A stretch of DNA of 64,000 nt from Plutella xylostella (lineage: Eukaryota > Arthropoda > Insecta > Lepidoptera > Plutellidae), in the NCBI RefSeq assembly GCF_932276165.1, contig NC_064009.1, positions 10,478,001 to 10,542,000 on the forward strand, given 5' to 3'. The position numbers and the translations under genes were made by a program. This document shows positions 35,001 through 46,100 of this stretch, piece after piece. The notes below the pieces were generated by a model, which ran no database searches, was not told the DNA's origin, and saw only the letters and a program-made list of their open reading frames with translations. Position 1 is the first letter of the stretch; each line of letters starts with the position of its first letter.

Positions 35001-37768
35001 CAAGAAGAGAAGGCCTTGTTCCTGTCAATTTTGTCGCAGAAGAAAGTTCTGTAGAATGCGAGGAGTAAGTTTCTTAGTATAAATTAATTTTACAAATCAC
35101 TGTAGGCCCTATAAAATCTGTCAAAGATAGTAACAAAAAATATAATTATAATTAATTGTGTGTATTTTTAAAAAGGAAAATAAAATTGAAGATTCATAAA
35201 GTCACATCGCCAATATTTATGAGTCTCTTGAGTTGAGTGGCTTCGCCTTAATGAATTCGTACTCTATGGTTTTTAATGCTCATCTCTACTCGTACTCGGC
35301 AATAACGAAACGAAAACTATATTTATCGTTTCGTTTATTTTTATAGTATGGCAATACTATAAAAAAACCATAATTATGTCTATCTATGGCTCTACCTACT
35401 CTATGGATGGTTGAGTTTGACGTTTTACAAAGTTTCAAAAAGCCGAAAAGTCCGAACCGAAAACCGCGCTTTTTGGTTGGCTTATATTAATTTGTTACCT
35501 ATTTGTTGCAAAGTCTTGATATAAAATTATTCGATTTTAACATAGTTTACGTTGTGTTTAGTCATGTTTGAGTTAAAAACCAGTCACAGCTCTGCTTGTA
35601 AAGTTGCAAACCACTTTTACAACAAGAATTTATTGGGTGGACGAAGTCGCGTAAGAATTCATAGGTAATCCATCCCCACTAAATCACCCTTAACCCTGTC
35701 ATACATAATATCCCCTTACTTTGACCCTCTAAACTTACCGATACTCACAACCCTTCCAGCTGGTTCTTCCCTCACGTGTCTCGGAAGGAGGCCGACAAGC
35801 TGCTCCTGGCAGACATGAACCCCCGAGGCACGTTCCTGGTGCGTCCCGCGGAGCACAACCCGCACGGCTTCAGCCTCAGCGTCAAGGACTGGGAGGAGGG
35901 CCGTGGCTACCATGTGAAACACTACAAGATCAAGCCCCTGGATAATGGAGGGTTTTATATTGCCACCAATCAGACGTTCCCGAGTCTGCCTGCGCTGGTT
36001 ATGTCGTATACGAGTAAGTTTGCATGTGTGGTGTTTGGTTGTATGTGTTGGCTTGTATAAAGGGGATATTGGTTGAACTGAGTATAAGAAGGCTATGGGG
36101 CAAGGACTAAAACATATTCACTCCATAGAGTCCTCTTATGGTCAGTCCAACTGCATTATTGATTTCTAGATGATAGTTTTTCCACTATCACTTACAGGAA
36201 GCTAGAATGTAGTAAATATGCCCTAGGTTAGTGCTAAAAACTCAAAACTAAGAAATATTTGATTCCTTTATGAAGAGGATTTTCATTTTGGTATATGTAG
36301 TCTGGTTTAATAAACCTGTTGTGTGTCTTTATGAAAATAACTAAGATATCTTATACCTTTTCATTAATCCAAGACACACCTTTTCATTAATAAAATAACA
36401 ACTAACTCACTAAAATTTCTTGCATCTCTAATCTTAACTAATAAACTACATTTCTCTAGCACCTAGTCAAGATACTTTGTCTCAATAAAAGATACTAATT
36501 ACTTTCAGAAAATGCACTAGGCCTATGTCATGTCCTCGCGAGGCCATGCCCCAAGCCGGAGCCCCAGATGTGGGACTTAGGACCTGAGTTGCGGGACAAG
36601 TGGGAGATCCCTCGGACGGAGATTCAGCTCATCAGGAAACTGGGGCAAGGGAACTTCGGAGAAGTGTACTACGGGAAGTGGCGGAATAATATTGAGGTAA
36701 ATTCTAGCACCCCTTTATTATGAGGCCTATGTATAGTAGCACTCCATGGGAGATGACTTAGAGCAACATACATGGGCATCTTACAGCAGTGCTGCTGGTA
36801 TAAGTAGAGTTATTGATGTGTGGATACTCCGGATTGAAGACGTACCCATAGTTGATATAGCTATGGAAGGAGACCAGTGCCCCAGTGTGCAGTACATGAT
36901 GATGATATTGATGTGTGAAAACATAAAAATACTAGTTGTCTAAAACACAGTTCACCCCAAGCAGCTTTACCTACCAGCTCCCTTAACTCATCTCCAATAA
37001 CATTTCACTAACCTGAACCCCAAAACCTTCCAGGTGGCCGTGAAGACTCTCCGGGAAGGCACCATGTCGACGCAGGCCTTCCTCCAAGAAGCAGCCATCA
37101 TGAAGAAGTTCCGGCACAAGCGTTTGGTGGCGCTGTACGCCGTGTGCTCCACACAGGAACCCGTCTACATTGTGCAGGAATACATGTCCAAGGGATCCCT
37201 GCTAGAGTTCCTGAGAAACGGAGAGGGAAAGTTCCTGCAATTCGAAGATCTAGTCTACGTCGCCTCGCAAGTCGCGTCAGGCATGGACTACCTAGAATCT
37301 AAGCTACTAATACACAGGGACTTAGCCGCGAGAAACGTCCTAATAGGTGATAATAACATAGCGAAAATATGCGACTTTGGACTGGCCAGAGTCATTGAAG
37401 ACAACGAGTACTGCCCCAAGCAGGGCTCCCGGTTCCCCGTCAAGTGGACGGCTCCAGAAGCCATCATCTATGGAAAGTTCTCGATTAAAAGCGACGTGTG
37501 GTCGTACGGGATACTTCTGATGGAGTTGTTCACGTATGGGCAGATCCCGTACCCGGGGCTACATGGGAAGGAGGTGATTGAGCAAGTGGAGCGAGGGTAC
37601 CGAATGCCCAAGCCCGTCGGCCACTACCTGCCCGATGACATCTACCGGCTGATGCTGCAGTGCTGGGACGCCATGCCGGAGAAGAGGCCTACGTTCGAGT
37701 TCTTGAACCACTACTTCGAGTCGTTCACAGTGACCAGTGAAATCCCGTACAGAGAGGTACAAGACTAG
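32039..37768 (+). CDS. Src-family non-receptor tyrosine kinase (Src64B orthologue)
   Basis: Six coding exons, all with GT-AG borders: 32039-32087, 34322-34459, 34854-35064, 35760-36013, 36509-36696 and 37034-37768, giving 524 codons. The N-terminus MGNKCCS carries the myristoylation glycine and palmitoylatable cysteines and matches fly Src64B, not Src42A. Exon 3 holds the SH3 domain (about residues 70-128, DWWRV present). Exon 4 holds SH2 (DWFF...GTFLVRPAE). The kinase domain runs from exon 5 (GQGNFGEV) through exon 6: Lys284 of VAVK, HRDLAARN with Asp376, DFG at 394-396, activation-loop Tyr near 406. The tail ends PYREVQD; its Tyr near 519 is the inhibitory site phosphorylated by Csk. Intact. 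The family acts at the membrane in actin, adhesion and ring-canal signalling. Confidence 0.97.
33668..33866 (+). repeat. Abundant lepidopteran repeat, Src64B intron 1, copy 1
   Basis: Same unit as at 6040 (CTAGCTGTTCCCGCGAGC start, GGGATAAAAAGTAGCCTATG core, GACAGACAGA tract, AT-rich end). It is followed directly by a second copy. Confidence 0.75.
33867..34093 (+). repeat. Abundant lepidopteran repeat, Src64B intron 1, copy 2
   Basis: Second unit of the pair, with an expanded GACA microsatellite (about 34020-34055). It ends ATAATATTAGTTAGGAT, as the pair at 6246 does. Confidence 0.75.
34475..34686. mobile_element. Small hAT-like element in Src64B intron 2
   Basis: Ends are imperfect inverted repeats: CAGTTTTTCAAACTTTTTC left; on the right the complement of CAGTGTTTTTCAACCTGTGG followed by GTCGCGACCCC. 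The right end closely resembles the Charlie/SPIN-type hAT terminus known from many animals. Flanks TTCTATTC and CTCTATAT may be a worn 8-bp duplication (5 of 8 equal). A further internal copy of the tip, CAGTTTTTCAACCTCTGGCG, lies at about 34604. Confidence 0.6.
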
Positions 37769-39530
37769 TGCTGTGATAATGTGAATTAGCCCTTTTGTAC
37801 GAGTGTTAAGTGACTAGGACTCCTGTTAGACAATGTTTGTTGAGTGACTGTCTTAAACGTTACAAGGTTTTTAGTATTTTTATACTCTAAGCTGACTTAT
37901 TAACATTGATTACAGGTAAAGTGTGAGCTTGTCATTTTGTAATTGTACCAACAAGTATTCAAGTCAGCTCGCAAGTTAATATGAATACTGACTTTTCCAT
38001 GTTCTAATGACGCATTTAAGTCCACTAACGTAATTAACTAATTGGTAAGTGAATAATCTCCTGCGAAATTCACTATTTTCTTATTTATTGATTAGCGAAG
38101 TGTAGCTTGTAAGCACTAGTAACTACTGTGTTGCATTTTGTACAAATCAGTCATGGGAAAAGCGCTCTTATAGCATTGACTATTTAAAATAAGAAGTTGG
38201 AATGTCTAAAACTTCTGATCTCACACAATTATTACGAAGATAAATATAGATACATAATAGATTTTAAAGTGACGTCATAAATACCTTTTGTAGAGTGGGC
38301 TACTGCGAATTAACTGGGACGGTAATTGTTTGTAGAGAAAAATCTTTTTACATCGTCTTACAAAAGTTTATTGTTATCTTTCAGTTGATTTGGAGTAACT
38401 AGTAATAATAATTAAACCACTAAGTAACAAACATAACGGCAAAGCAATAATAAAATTCTAAATGGAACAGTATTTTCATATTCTAAAGTTAAATGTGATA
38501 TTTTTGCATCACAATACAATGTGCTGCTGAAGTAAATTCAATATTCACAGCCATTTCAATTAAACATTTATCAATTTTACATCCAGCCAACACTGCTATA
38601 AGTATATGAAACTTGGAGAAGGATACATTCATAGTATTACTTGACAAAAGTGTGACAGCCCTCATGTGGTTGCAATAAGAGCTATTTCTGCTTGCACATG
38701 AATCGGGCTTACATTGGTTTGATTACACACTGTTATATTATACATAGTTTGTTTATAAGAATGGGAAGTGATGATAGCCAAATCATTGAAATACTGTAGA
38801 AATCACAGATAAGTATTTACTTTCGGCTCCTTTGCAAATAATCATAGCTTTTACTATATAAACTCCAAAGTATTTATATATATTTACATTTACTTATATT
38901 TTAAACTGCCATTTTATTGTAAATAGAATTAATTCAAAAGTGCACTGGTCCAAATATGTTGCAAAGGGGCCAACAACCCTTGTGTAAAAAGACAAATAAA
39001 AGTAGCTTTTAGGACCGTATACCAAAGAATTAATGTACATTGAACAATTGAAAATTTTAGGGAAAATATTTAAAAAACACCTGATTAATAAAACCGCTAA
39101 TTGTAGAGAAATGTCATTGTTCTAATAAACATTTGGTCAAGACTCAAGACGTACTCAATCCCATTTTATTAAATTATTATGGCGGTTTTTTAGACAATTT
39201 GGTATAAATTCAGTGACATAGGTGATAAACTGCTACAAATTGTAAGCATTATTAACTGTTGATTGCGACTTTAATTAACCCTCTTCATTATAACAAAATC
39301 ATTATATTCGACGTCGCCTAATCAAAGTATTAAATAATAAATGCTTTAAAATCATTCTTATAATAGCCAATCGTGAAAATAGTGTCTTATTAACACAACA
39401 TTCCAAAACATATTAAACACTTTGAATAATATTTGGACACTTTTGTATGATGAAAAGACTAGATTTGTAAGGTTTTGTACATACAATGAATAAATGTCAT
39501 TGGATATAAATACAACAGATTTTATTTGTC
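37769..39530 (+). other. Src64B 3' UTR and downstream flank
   Basis: AT-rich, no frame. AATAAA signals occur near 38995, 39123 and 39489; I cannot tell which is used. The lack of any recognised repeat until 39699 fits a long 3' UTR. Confidence 0.5.
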
Positions 39531-39960
39531 ACCCTCTTACTCACTACAATTTATTACAATGATGCATATTGAATAACATTATGTTCCCTGGAAGCCGACA
39601 TAGCAGAGCGACTGGTCTTTCGGGCCTAAACCAATAAAGTGGAGGGGTAAATTCCCAACTTTCTCGTAACATATTTTGTGCATAAGTACCTAGTTTTAGA
39701 GCCTGTCCAGACGGAGCGTTTTGCGCGCGTAAGCTTACGCGCGTAGACACTCGCGCGTTCCCGAGGCACTAGAGCTACAAGCACTCCGTCCAGATGCTCT
39801 CGCGCGTTTCAAAACTCGCGCGTAAAACGCGTGTCATGCGCCCGACTCTCGACTCGCTCGTTTTACGCGCGAGCGCCGCGCGAGTCGAGATACTCTGGCG
39901 GCATTGGAGCGTTCAGTAGTATGCGCGTGTCCATAGAGAGTGGACGTATTTAGATTTGAA

Positions 39961-41920
39961 ATGGAGCGCGATAACTTCGACACCGAACTTTTAATTGAAG
40001 AAGTTGAAAAGAGAATAGCCATATGGGATATGGAATCTGCTGATTACGCAAATAGACTCATTAAACGTAGGAATTGGGAAGAAATAGTCGAAATTTTTTG
40101 CGAAGCTGGTGATTCCGACGAAAAGAAAAAAACGTTGGGTAAGTGACAATTACTTTATTTAATAAGATTATTTCTTAAACTACGTAGGCTACTACAAACT
40201 ACTATACCATCTTGTCTTGCCAAGGGATTTTCCCTTCATTTACAAAATAATCAGCGAATCTGTCTCTTATATTCTTAGATCTCGCATTAGGCCTCACTGC
40301 CTCACAGTTCAAACTATTTAGGGAAGTTTCGTACAGAGTGTCATCATATCTATAACCATCTCTTAACCTTACGTAATTATGAAGGACACAACAAGCTTTA
40401 ATGATGTTTTCTGCAAACTCAATGTCAACATTTAATGGTCTATGAAATATTCTCCATTTATTTACCAAAATACCAAAGGAACATTCAATGTAACGCCGGG
40501 CTCTGGATAGGCGATAGTTGAAAATTCTTTTTTTGGTTGTTAGAGATTTACCGCAATAAGGGCGCATTACGTTTTCAGATAGACCAAACGCCTCATCACC
40601 TACAATCACGTGTGGCAAGGGAGTTGTATCTGTTTGCGATATTGGCTTTGGGTCTGGAATATCTAAAGTTTTGTCGACAAGTTTTTTATACAAAACGGAG
40701 TCTTTGAAAATTGTGGAGTCACTACTTTTGCCATATGCGCCGATATCTACAGAAATAAAACAATAATTTGCATCGCATACAGCCAATAAAACAGTTGAAA
40801 AATAATTCTTATAGTTATAGAAAAGAGACCCAGAATGGTCAGGCTTTATGATACGGAAATGCTTGCCATCTACGGCGCCGATACAATTTGGAAAATGTGT
40901 ATACTTTTGGAATTGTTTTGAAATCTCTTCCCATTCTGCTTTCGTAGGTTCTCTCATCACTATATTTTGCAGTTTTAGCCATATGACGTAACAAGTTTTC
41001 TGTACTATTTCGATAATTGTCGACTTTCCCAATCTGTAGGCATAATGCAAGTCCGCAAAATAACATCCTGTAGCCAAATATCTGAAAAAAAAATGTTATT
41101 AAATATAAATATTTAGTAAGGTCGTTTCAATATTTTTTTTATTATTTCAGGAATGTTATTGCAAAAGAAGTGGAAAGGATTGCGTGATGGCTTTGTCAGA
41201 GAAATGAAAAGGATAAAAACCACACCGTCTGGATCAAAAGCCAGCAAAAATAAATATATATATTTTGAACGTTTGATGTTCCTCGAACGATCGACACGCA
41301 ATAAAACTACTGATAGCAACATCGTTTCCTCGCCTGCTGCACCTGAAGAACAAGACATTTCTGGCGACGGGGAAGATGTTATGAGACCTCCAGTTAGCCA
41401 GCCGAAAAAGAAAAAAAAAATGAACGCAGCCGATGAGGAATTTCTTGCCATTATAAGCAAAAATTTAGCACCTAGAAATCAGCCACAAACATCGGAGTCT
41501 GATGATGATAAACTATTTTGTTTGTCACTGCATAAGGAGCTTATTAAAGTACCTGAAGAAATGAGGCTTCAAGCTAAAATTGATTTAATGAATGTGCTCC
41601 AAAAAGCTCAACGAGCCCCATGTCATTCACCTTCACATTATATTCCTTCACCTGCACCTTCACCACAATATAATCACCAAGCAGGAATGACACACCGCGG
41701 ACAAAGAGGATTTTTTAACGATACAGGATATAACGAAACAGACCCTTCAGCATCTTCGTTTTCACGTTATTGCACTGGACAACGCAATTCCCAATCTAAC
41801 CCATCACCGGCGTCTAACTACAATAACCCATCACCGGCGTCTAACTACAATAACCCATCACCGGCGTCTACTCAAGATTCCCAAGAGAGTGAATTGATGG
41901 AGCTATACCGAGATTGTTAA
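39961..41920 (+). CDS. Harbinger accessory protein with MADF and BESS-like domains
   Basis: Two exons: 39961-40138 and 41151-41920 (GTAAGT donor, TTATTTCAG acceptor), 315 codons. The MADF domain is split by the intron: LIEEVEKRIAIWD... NWEEIVEIF in exon 1, then LLQKKWKGLRDGFVREMK and YFERLMFL in exon 2. A basic PKKKKKM stretch (about 144-150) may be a nuclear signal. DDDKLFCLSLHKELIKVP (about 175-212) looks like a BESS motif. In Harbinger elements this Myb/MADF partner binds subterminal DNA and brings the transposase to the nucleus. Its intron contains exon 2 of the transposase gene. The C-terminus holds three 9-residue repeats. Confidence 0.9.
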
Positions 41921-42265
41921 ATTGATTAAGGGAAAAAAGTATAAAAATAATAAATATTATTACCTCAAAGTAATCACGAGTTTTTCTTCGGCAGAAACAG
42001 TATCCTTTAGCACATAGATTCTGTTGGGTGTCAAATCATCTTGTATAAGTTTTAGCAAATCATCGAACGATGTTACTGACATCCGGAAGTAATTGAAAAA
42101 CTTTTCGTTGTGTTCTCTCAGCTTTGGGTATAATGTTATAAACATACTTTGCGTCATTCTGTCTCGTAGAATTGGATGCACGTTAAATCTTCGACTTTCT
42201 CTACGTTTACGACGTTTCCATCGACGGTACGCAAGCCACAACACAACCGCTGTGAGAGGCTCCAT
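40202..42265 (-). CDS. Harbinger DDE transposase (DDE_Tnp_4 family)
   Basis: Two exons on the minus strand: 42265-41964 and 41081-40202, joined by an intron with GTAATAAT donor and TTTTTTTTCAG acceptor; the join keeps the frame (ITLR-YLATG), 393 codons. Catalytic residues are visible as Asp172 (GAVDGKHF), Asp263 (VGDEAFG) and Glu300 (YIECSFGI), with the HNY and LVNKWRIF motifs of the family. The N-terminal part is basic (RRWKRRKRRESRR). I chose the Met at 42265 (MEPLTAVV); an in-frame Met at 42310 is also possible. The intron contains exon 2 of the MADF gene on the other strand. Cuts and joins the element at TTA sites. Confidence 0.93.
41798..41878 (+). repeat. Three 27-bp coding repeats in the MADF gene
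   Basis: Units at 41798, 41825 and 41852 encode NPSPASNYN, the last one diverging at its end. Copies are identical in the shared part, so the expansion is recent and may vary between element copies. Confidence 0.9.
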
Positions 42266-42399
42266 TTTTAAAACTGGCTGAATCCGTCCGCCAGACACCG
42301 CGCGTAGCAACGCGCGTAAAACGCAGCATCTGGACGCAACATAAATTGAAACGCGCGAGAGCTTACGCGCGCAAAACGCTCCGTCTGGACAGGCTCTTA

Positions 42400-43161
42400 G
42401 TTAATGTTCCACACATAAAGGTAAGCGTCCACCTATCGATACGCATCCGACCAATCGGATTTTGATAAATGGAGAAATGGCGTCGGCAATGTCGATGAAG
42501 TGGACGCACTTGTGTAAATTTCTAATACTGAATGCGATGCTTCCGTTGCGTACGAGACCGATAGGTTGTCGCTTACCTTAATACTCCGAAAATGCCAGTC
42601 GCTGAGATCAATAGAGGTAGGATTGAAATCAGCCACAATATAAAAATGGTAATAATGTTTCTAGCGATACCACGACGGCGCGGCGACGGGACGGACAAGG
42701 TTCTTGGTAGGCATGAGACTCTTTATAAATAAAAGAAAAGGCCTTTAGGAATGTCGGTTATATGCTTACGTAATATACGTAATGTCTGATTGACAGTACT
42801 GAATGGTTCTTTTCCAAGGTTGTATCAATATTCTGATTAGAAGTTATTGGAACTTGTAATGAATATAAAACAAGTAATTTAAATTTAAATAAAATGTAAA
42901 AATAAAATTATGTCTAAATAGTTTTATCAAAATTTCAACAAAATAATAATATAGTGACGTATTTTAATGCATTTCACTATACAGCAAGGTATAGCAAATT
43001 GGTATACTTACTATAGTAAGCCAAACATGAGTGATTCATCTCTTCATTAGTGTCAACTCATAAACATAACACCACCACAGTTTTTGTATACAAAAAATAT
43101 TTGTCACCTAGAAAAAGTAAATAAAAATGGATTTCACAAAATACTTCATAATTTCAAAACA
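42400..43161. other. Region between Harbinger and SLC35B3; SLC35B3 3' UTR
   Basis: The right part is the SLC35B3 3' UTR on the minus strand, whose end I cannot place. No other gene is recognised; the minus frame at 42636-42433 shows no domain. Confidence 0.4.
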
Positions 43162-46100
43162 TTATACGTCCGAGTAAGCTTTCGTCCTCACATGCAAATA
43201 TCTGTACTCTGACTGGTAGTACTGTTTGAGATACCTCCAACACATCAACACTGGCATAGGGACGTAGTTGGGCTTCTTCTTACTGTGATGATTCAGGTAT
43301 ATCGCTAATACCACTAGAAGACCCGACCAGGCGTATCTGGAAAAAAATAAAGGCTTATAATAGTGTAAGTTATAGGGACAAAGATACATGGATTAGTTAC
43401 TATGTATCCAATCAAACCAGCGTTAGTATCCGGATTATTCTTAAGAATAGGCGCTTTAAATAGTATCACCATTACTAGTACGGTACGAGGTACGGTGACG
43501 TTAAATATTGTGAAGAAGCCTGTACATATGGAGATTTAAGGGGATGTGCGCAAGTTAGTATATTGGGTTATTGAGTACATTAGGAGGGTTAGTTAGTCAG
43601 TATGGGTCATTGAGTACATAACAAAACAAAGCTAAACTATATCTATCTCTGTCACACTCACTGCCTGTTGAGGTGAACGCAGCCAACACAGAATAATACT
43701 ATGAACTGTCAACTTCATTATCTGGATATACATACTCTGTGATCGTTTTGTACTTACTTTGTATTCACCATTACTTGTAAACTTGTAATTAATAAATATT
43801 ATAATAAATAGATAAATCCGTGAACATCTTGGCCTTTCAATGTTATCAGGTTATGGGCCGACCCGTACCTAGTGTTATTTTCAGTAAAAATAAATAAATT
43901 AACAATATTTTGAAAAAATAACCTAAAAGTGAAACTCGCGTGGCCACCGTAAAGGATTTTTTTCGCCGGTTTTCATTTTTCAGCTTCTAAATTTCAGCTT
44001 CATGATGAGTTCTAATGCCCACAATGGCATCGAAAGGCTAAAAGGCCGGGATAACTATGCCACATGGAGTTTTAGTGTGAAGACTTTTTTGGAACATGAA
44101 GAATTGTTGGAATGTATTGAGGCTGACATTGTTAAAGATGCGAAGAAGGACTCAAAAGCCAAAACTAAGATCATTCTACTGGTGGATCCGTCTTTATATA
44201 TCCACATAGAAGAAGCCACGACCGCGAATCAGGTATGGGAAAATTTAAAAAAGGCCTTCGAGGATTCTGGTCTATCAAGAAAAGTAAATTTACTCAGAGA
44301 TTTAATTAATACAAGTCTGGAAACAAGTAACGGTGTTGAAGATTATATAAGCAAGATCATGTCAGCAGCCCACAAACTAAGAAACATAAAATTCCACGTT
44401 GATGATGAGTGGTTGGGCACATTGATGCTTGCAGGCTTATCAGATGAATATAAGCCAATGATCATGGGATTGGAGAGTTCCGGTGTAAAGATAAGTGCAG
44501 ACTTAATTAAAACTAAATTACTTCAAGAAGTAAAGGATAGTAGTGCCACTTCAGCTTTTTACACAAACTCGTCTAAAAAATTGTTCAGAAATAGCCATCA
44601 ACAACAGTCTAAGTCTAAGGGCCCCCGATGCTTCAACTGTAACAAGTATGGGCACTTAGGAAAGAATTGCTGGTTTAAAAACAAGAAAGATAATCATGAT
44701 AACAATAAAAGTAATGGTTTTGTTGCTGCATTTTCAGCCTTAACATCCAATGACTCTGCAAAGTGGTATCTCGACTCAGGCGCCGCCATGCACATGACGA
44801 TGCACCGGGAGTGGTTGCAAGACGAGACAGTCCCACCAGTGCGGCATGTCCGCATTGCTGATGACAAGATGCTGCATGTTGAAAGCTGTGGCAAGGTTGA
44901 AATATGTGTACCTTCCATAAATGGCAGTACCAGTATGATTCAGGTGAGCAATGTCCTATATGTTCCTGATTTAAAAGCAAACCTGTTATCAATCAGCAAG
45001 ATAATAAAGAGTGAATGTAAGGTGCAGTTTGATGAGCATGGCTGTCAGATATTCAATAAAAATGGAGAAAAAGTAGCAATGGCTAGTCAGATAAATGATA
45101 CTTACATTCTACATACAAAAACAGCTCATGCTATGGCAGCAACAACAGATAATAATAATACCTATTTATGGCACTTGAGAATGGGCCATCTGAACTTTAC
45201 AGACTTAAATAAAATAACAAACTGTGCTACTGGTGTAAAACTGTCTGAAGAGAAAGAAAGTTCTGTCTGCATTTCATGTATTGAAGGGAAACAATCAAGG
45301 CTACCTTTCCCCAGCGATAGCCAAAGAGCGAGCTCCCGTGCAACATCATTGCTAGAGCTCATCCATACAGATGTATGTGGTCCGATGCAACAAACTTCAA
45401 TTGGAGGAGCAAGGTATTTTGTGACTTTCATAGACGATTACTCCAGAAAAGTATTTGTTTACTTTATAAAGTCTAAATCAGAAGTATTTGAGAAATTTAA
45501 AGAGTACAAAAACAGAGTAGAAAATGAACTGAACTGTAAAATTAAAACATTAAGAAGTGACAATGGCAAGGAATATATCAACCAACATTTCAGTAATTAT
45601 TTAAAGAATTGTGGTATTCTACACCAAACAAGCAATCCATATACTCCAGAACAAAATGGACTCAGTGAAAGAATGAATAGAACTTTGATAGAACGTGCTA
45701 AATGTATGTTATTTAATGCCATGTTACAGATGGGCTATTGGGCTGAAGCGGTGGGCACAGCTGCATATATTGTCAACCGCTCCCCAACACGAGCTCTCTC
45801 CTTCATCACTCCAGAAGAGATGTGGACTGGAACAGCGCCGGATCTAAGTCACCTGAGAGTTTTTGGATGTGAAGCTATGGTGCACATACCAAAAGAACAA
45901 AGAAGAAAATTAGATGCCAAGTCACATAAATTAATATTTGTCGGGTACAGTGCTTGTACTAAGGGCTACAGATTTATAGACCCTCAGAGCAGACGAGTAT
46001 ACATGAGTAGAGATGTAATATTCTTGGAAGGCACAGCAAAGAGAAACACAGTGCAGTCATTTGCTTCTGAAAATAACACGGTGAATGAAGAGTCTTCATC

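Larger units (their letters stand above)
39699..42396. mobile_element. Complete PIF/Harbinger transposon
   Basis: Terminal inverted repeats of about 37 bp (GAGCCTGTCCAGACGGAGCG at the left tip; complement at the right tip) are flanked by TTA (39696-39698 and 42397-42399), the Harbinger target. Subterminal regions are rich in ACGCGCG words, including a shared CATCTGGAC block. It carries both genes expected of the superfamily, a DDE transposase (-) and a MADF-domain protein (+), each with an open frame and good splice sites. Total 2698 bp. Apparent integrity suggests recent activity. Confidence 0.95.

Noticed and set aside
34854..35082. Small plus-strand frame starting upstream of Src64B exon 3 as a separate gene
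   Set aside because: It reads the SH3 exon in another frame; the correct frame joins exon 2 in phase and gives the SH3 domain.
43336..43665. SLC35B3 exon 6 belonging to a different gene because of the 4.9-kb distance
   Set aside because: Phase and sequence (Q-YAWSGLLVVLAI) continue exon 5 exactly, and copia accounts for 4.6 kb of the distance.
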